Source: Panagrolaimus kolymaensis (Eukaryota; Nematoda; Chromadorea; Rhabditida; Panagrolaimidae). Taken from it: a stretch of DNA of 64,000 bases. The stretch lies in contig JAJQJQ010000011.1 of NCBI GenBank assembly GCA_028622995.1, positions 2,666,001 to 2,730,000 of the forward strand, in the 5' to 3' direction. Position 1 is the first letter of the stretch; every line of letters starts with the position of its first letter. The notes under the pieces are model-generated. The model did no database searches and had not been told where the DNA came from. It saw only the letters and a program-made list of their open reading frames with translations. This document shows, in pieces, positions 60,091 through 64,000 of this stretch. The position numbers and the translations under genes were made by a program.

Positions 60091-61230
60091 AGTTTTATTT
60101 TTTGATAATAACAACTAACAAGCAAAATGTGCAAAAAAATATTTAAGAAAGGACAAAAAAAAGTGTTGGACTTTTTTTGTTACGTGAAAGTTAATTGTTG
60201 CAACTTCGATCAATTTTAGTTGGTTGTGGTTGTTGTTGACAGATAAACAGCTCCCGCACACTATATTAGATGATTGTAATGAGAGATCGAATAAGTAATT
60301 TAAATTAGTACCACATTAAATCGATCGCGAACATTTTTGTTAGTATGGGCGATGAATTATCGGGAAAAGGAATTAAATGCAGGAGAAAAAGAAGTGTTTT
60401 TGATTTGTTATAAAAATGATGAGACAGATCAACGCACACACGCAATTTTTCATGTGCGTACATTCAAAGCGAGGACACCATAAAGCAAAAAGCAACAAAA
60501 AAAAGGTATGTAATTACGTTTCAATGTTTATATCAAATTTCACGTTCAATTTTAAAATTCAACAATAATTAATAGTCTCGTTTTTTAAATGAACAATATA
60601 TTCAAGGAATGCGTCGTTTTACAATTGAGCATTCGAAAGCTGCATTCTTTTTTTCATCATCCATATTTTTTAGATTAAAAAAATTCTTTCTATCTTTTAT
60701 CCACTTTTTTTTCAGTTTACAAGGATGGGAAAGAAAACAACAAAATTTGGTTCCCAAAAAAAGCCCATTTTTTGACAAAAAAAAAATGAAAAGAAAAACC
60801 AATGCTTTGCCTCTCATAAAACCTCTCAAGAAAGTGTGTTTTTCTATAAAAATTCCAATAAGCATGCAGCAACGCATAAAACAAAATTGAAGTTGCCACA
60901 CAATCGCTTTTGCCCCGGAACTCAAAGAAGCTTTTTGAAACGCCTTTAGGCAACAACAAAAAAAAATAAAGAACTCGAAAAAGAATATTTTTTTTCTCCA
61001 CAAAATATTTCAGTTGGAAGACTTGGAAGATTTTATTTGAGTTTTCGTTTAGAGAATCATACTTACTTATATCGTTGGAAAATGTCCCTTCGACTTTGAT
61101 AAAATATTAGCAGAACAAAATTTTATTTTTCATAAATCTTTTATGCATTTCGCTGGTATCATATTTTATATATAGTTTTAATAATAAAATAAATTAATTT
61201 TAGGTGAATTAAACCATTTAATAACTAAAA
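60091..61230. other. Divergent promoter region
   Basis: About 1.1 kb between two genes transcribed away from each other. A+T-rich, with overlapping Phe/Lys-biased open frames at 60602-61003 on both strands that I do not support. TTTTAG just before 61204, about 27 bp upstream of the next ATG, could be a spliced-leader acceptor. Confidence 0.45.
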
Positions 61231-61925
61231 ATGATGAGTTCCATTGTAAACAAGCCATCAGCAACATGTTCATATATTTCTAAGATGTTTTCATCTGATC
61301 GATGGTATCCACAACCAACGTAATTTTTTAATAATTTTATTATGAGGTTTATTTGCCCTGGAATGTGTTAGATTTTTGTCTCAAAATGTTTTTAAACGAT
61401 GAATTTTGATTTACTTAGATCGCACGTTTCAGGTTATTACGCTCTTATTTCACAGCCGAAAATTCCAATTCGGATGCTTTAACCCCATCGAATTCCTCAA
61501 TAACTATTAATAAGCCAACTCCCGAAGAACTTGGGCTTCAAAAAGAAAATGCATTCCCAATTTTTGCAAAACCTCGAGGGAATGGGAAAAAAATGTTTGG
61601 TCTTGTCCCTTGGAAAAACAATGAAATGCTTTCTGATTATGTACTCTTTGAAGAGTCAATGAAAATTGCTGAAGCTAAATGGTGGGATTATGATCCTATG
61701 ACAAAAGATGAAAGAGCCATTTACATAGCACATTTGAAAGCTGTTAAAAATCGAAAATTAAGCTACGTTGATCCTAAAACCAAAAACTCTGTTATGACAG
61801 TTTCCCAACTTCTTTACAATGAAAAATGTTGTGGAAATGGATGTAGGCATTGCCCATACGGTTTAGAAAATGCATCAGAAGATGTTAAAAGATTTAAGAA
61901 GTGGAATGGATCTTTTTATGTTTAA
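61231..61925 (+). CDS. DUF5522-type CCGNGCRHCPYG protein, probably mitochondrial
   Basis: Two exons (61231-61319 and 61433-61925) give 193 residues. The first 30 residues are Ser/Lys/Tyr-rich with few acids and could be a mitochondrial presequence. The C-terminal third has the DUF5522 signature YNEKCCGNGCRHCPYG, four clustered cysteines and one histidine that look able to hold zinc or an Fe-S cluster. Members of this family are small and uncharacterised, and the worm version here carries a longer N-terminal region with MFGLVPWKNNEMLSDYVLF. The first exon and its 5' flank are nearly duplicated at the start of the uL14m gene 1.1 kb downstream. Function is unknown. Confidence 0.75.
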
Positions 61926-62313
61926 TTGTTTTTATTTTCTTTGTTTGTTTTTTGATAGAAATAAAATAGGTTTTTTTTTAAATATTATCCCATCGCGAAA
62001 AATATATGCATATGAATGTGTTTTTTCTTTAATTTGTGATATAAGACGCCGATATTTAAAAAAATTTTGTGCAGCACAAAATTCCTCACTTTTTTGAAAA
62101 AGTGTCTCTTTTGCCATTTTTTTCAATTGATTTTTTTGGCAAAAGAGACACTTTTTCAAAAAAGTGAGGAATTTTGTGCTGCACAAAATTTTTTTAAATA
62201 TCGGCGTCTTATATATTAATCTTTAAAATCTTTCGCCTTTATATAGAATACATTTTTTAGTAATAAACTAATTAAATTAATTTTAGGTGAATTAAATCAT
62301 TTAATAACGAAAA
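61926..62313. other. Intergenic spacer containing a palindrome and duplicated 5' flank
   Basis: Contains the inverted repeat at 62040-62213 and, at 62281-62313, a copy of the 5' flank (TTTTAGGTGAATTAAA) found at 61200-61230. No gene of its own is seen. Confidence 0.6.
62040..62213. mobile_element. Palindromic MITE-like element with 76 bp arms
   Basis: Left arm 62040-62115 and right arm 62138-62213 are nearly perfect reverse complements with a 22 bp T-rich loop. Terminal bases are TATAAGACGCC and GGCGTCTTATA, and the ends are consistent with a TA target site as in Tc1/mariner-type MITEs. There is no coding capacity. Its sequence is unrelated to the TTAA palindromes at 51.7-52.1 kb. Confidence 0.8.
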
Positions 62314-62987
62314 ATGTTGAGTTCCATTGTAAACAAGCTAACTTCATCTGCAACATGCTCCTATTTTTCTAAGATGTTTGCATCTGGTCGATGGTATCCA
62401 CAACCTGCGTAGGTTTTTTATTTAAATTAGTTTTATAAAGTGTACTTATTGTTTTGTTATTTCAGATACGAGAGTAAGTCTTTGGAAAAAACGAGATTCT
62501 TTTAAAACTTTACTTCAGTGTCGATCCATCGCTCAAGGCCACCTTGTCCAGGTATTCATAGAAGAACAAGATTGCTGGTGGTAGATAATTCTGCTCTTGG
62601 TAAAGAAGCTAACAACAGTGGTAAATTGGCTTACTGCATTCATGTATATAAACAAGGAAAAAGAAAGAAGCATATGCCACATGCAACATTGGGAGACAAA
62701 GTTTTGGTTGCGATCCGTGGAGAAATGAAGAAAGGTTTTATTGTTGGAGCTAATACTCATGTCTTTCATCGCAAACATGGTGTACCGTCAACTGATACAA
62801 ACAATATCGTACTTTTGGTAAGATTCAATATTATTTATACTGTTATAAAAACGTTAATGCATTTTAGGATGATGAAGGAAATCCACTTGGTAACAGAGTT
62901 CTAGCTCCAATTCCTGCAAAACTTTTGGATAAACGTGATCATGGTCAATTTGCTAAAGTACTTGCACTTGCAAACAAATATTTTTAA
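62314..62987 (+). CDS. mrpl-14: Mitochondrial ribosomal protein uL14m
   Basis: Four exons: 62314-62408, an 8-nt microexon 62466-62473, 62519-62817 and 62868-62987, giving 173 residues. The body matches uL14: RTRLLVVDNSALGKEANN, a region GDKVLVAIRGEMKKGFIVG, HRKHGVPSTDTNNIVLL and the C-terminal GNPLGNRVLAPIPAKLL. uL14m is part of the large mitoribosomal subunit near the factor-binding face. The first exon (SSIVNK...SATCSY.SKMF.S.RWYPQP) supplies a leader that is shared with the upstream DUF5522 gene and does not occur in bacterial L14. The microexon is required to keep the frame: exon 1 ends in phase 2 and exon 3 begins with two bases completing a Met codon. Confidence 0.92.
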
Positions 62988-63048
62988 TTATGTTTATTTA
63001 ACAATTTATGATAGGTTTTAATAAAAAGACAAAAAACAAAACAAAGAT

Positions 63049-64000
63049 TTAAACAATTTTTTCATCATCAATGTCTGTTAAAACATCGTAATTAATTTTA
63101 GTTGAAAGCTTTTTTTCTTTGATAACTTGAAGCATAGCATCCTGGTGATCTTTGGCGATAATTGCTTCTTTTTTCTTGATAATTGGTCTCTTCTTCCGGG
63201 TTGGATCATTTTTCTTCCTTTCATCTTCTTCCAGTCTTTCTTTTCTTCTAAAATTAAAAAGCATTAGTAGTTGTAATAAATTAAATTAAACTCCAAAAAA
63301 CAATATTAATATGCTAAATACGAATACTAAATACAACTTACTTTTTTTCCATTTCTTCTACATGGAGTCCATTGCGTTTTATCCACAATTTTTTCTTCAA
63401 AGTAGCTTCGTTTTCTGATAGGATATAATAATCAATTTCACCATCATCAATATCTAAAAATAGAGACTTGTAAACTTAAACTTTATTTTAAAATCAAACC
63501 TCCGAAATCATTATCGTCAACAATAATTTCTTCATCAATCGATTGTTTATCGCTAAATGCATGATTAGTCTTTCGAATACCCAGCGATTCAAGAGTAGGG
63601 CCATATGACATTTCACTTTTTGTTTCAAAATCGTAATCATAGTCATCATCAAATGTGGCATTATAAACAGTATCAACAATATCAGAACGCAAAACATTGC
63701 CGCTTTCGAAATCAAGTTCTAGCACTTCTTCCACAACAGATGTATCAATTGCTGTTTCTGCTAATGTCTTTTTCATTTTATGCTTTAATGCATCATCGAT
63801 TTCTTTTTGAACAGAAGGAACTTCATTCGTTGCAACATCGGCTTGTTGTTGTTCAAGTAGAAGCCGCTCTTCTCGAGCTTTTCGACGAGCTTCTTGAAAA
63901 GCTGGTGGATCTTCACTATGTTCTAAATCAATATTTGAAAATTCATCGACGGTAAGATTTCCTGAAGGAGTACAAGCAAATTCATCCAGTCTTTTTCTAA
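63049..64000 (-). CDS. brf-1: TFIIIB subunit BRF1, C-terminal half (partial)
   Basis: BRF1 recruits RNA polymerase III to tRNA and 5S genes together with TBP and Bdp1. Exons 64000-63500 (continuing off the window), 63453-63342 and 63247-63049 are in phase. Visible are the homology block around LTVDEFSNIDLEHSEDPPAF that follows the cyclin folds, an acidic spacer, the conserved TBP-contact block DIDDGEIDYYILSENEATLK...LW, a Lys/Glu-rich helix, and the terminal motif LQVIKEKKLSTKINYDVLTDI. The zinc ribbon and cyclin repeats lie beyond base 64000. An acceptor-like TTAG at the window edge (63997-64000) may mark the start of this exon. Confidence 0.9.

Overview
The window is nuclear DNA from a nematode. 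The evidence is: many genes broken by 40-60 bp introns with TTTTAG/TTTCAG acceptors; acceptor-like TTTTTAG sites directly before some start codons (possible spliced-leader sites); a protein with a major sperm protein (MSP) domain; a nuclear receptor of the divergent worm type; a DUF19/T20D4.11-like secreted protein; and strongly A+T-rich DNA between genes. The mixed acceptors and large gaps do not look like Caenorhabditis, and a clade IV (Tylenchina) worm is a guess only. Splice models below were built by hand and checked for reading phase.

Layout, left to right. 0-6 kb, plus strand: 3' end of an alanyl-tRNA synthetase, a selenoprotein S-like membrane segment fused to a glutaredoxin, an SLC7 amino-acid transporter and a Ly-6-like surface protein. 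6-7.6 kb, minus: a synaptotagmin-like protein with one C2 domain. 7.6-11.9 kb: mostly non-coding, with two orphan exon-like islands. 12-16 kb, plus: a secreted cysteine-rich protein and a nuclear receptor. 16.3-29.4 kb, minus: a SARA/ZFYVE9-type FYVE protein, Van Gogh (vang-1) and a tripeptidyl-peptidase II-like subtilase. 30.2-35 kb, plus: glutaryl-CoA dehydrogenase, with meckelin (mks-3) lying antisense inside its 3.2 kb seventh intron. 35-40 kb: gene desert. 40.2-42.4 kb, plus: a sphingomyelin synthase-like enzyme.

43.6-47.5 kb holds small genes with a possible sperm flavour: a Lys/Glu/Ala-rich single-pass membrane protein, a half-size myosin light-chain-like protein, a 67-residue unknown and a membrane-anchored MSP-domain protein. 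47.8-52.8 kb, minus: an RN-tre-like TBC RabGAP with several possible 3' ends and, in its first intron, two tandem palindromic elements flanked by TTAA. 52.8-57 kb: gene desert. 57-60.1 kb, minus: two unrecognised low-complexity genes. 61.2-63 kb, plus: a DUF5522 protein and mitochondrial ribosomal protein uL14m, which share a duplicated first exon and are separated by a 76-bp-arm palindrome. 63-64 kb, minus: the C-terminal half of the TFIIIB subunit BRF1.

Several systems recur: mitochondrial function (AlaRS, GCDH, uL14m, probably DUF5522), cilium and polarity (meckelin, Van Gogh) and endosome/TGF-beta or Rab trafficking (SARA, TBC). I see no prokaryotic island, integrated virus or CRISPR array. 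The most unusual features are the selenoprotein S-glutaredoxin fusion, the shared mitochondrial presequence exon, the nested antisense ciliary gene, the TTAA palindromes, the possible alternative RabGAP tails, and the subtilase with a hydrophobic tail and several frame breaks.
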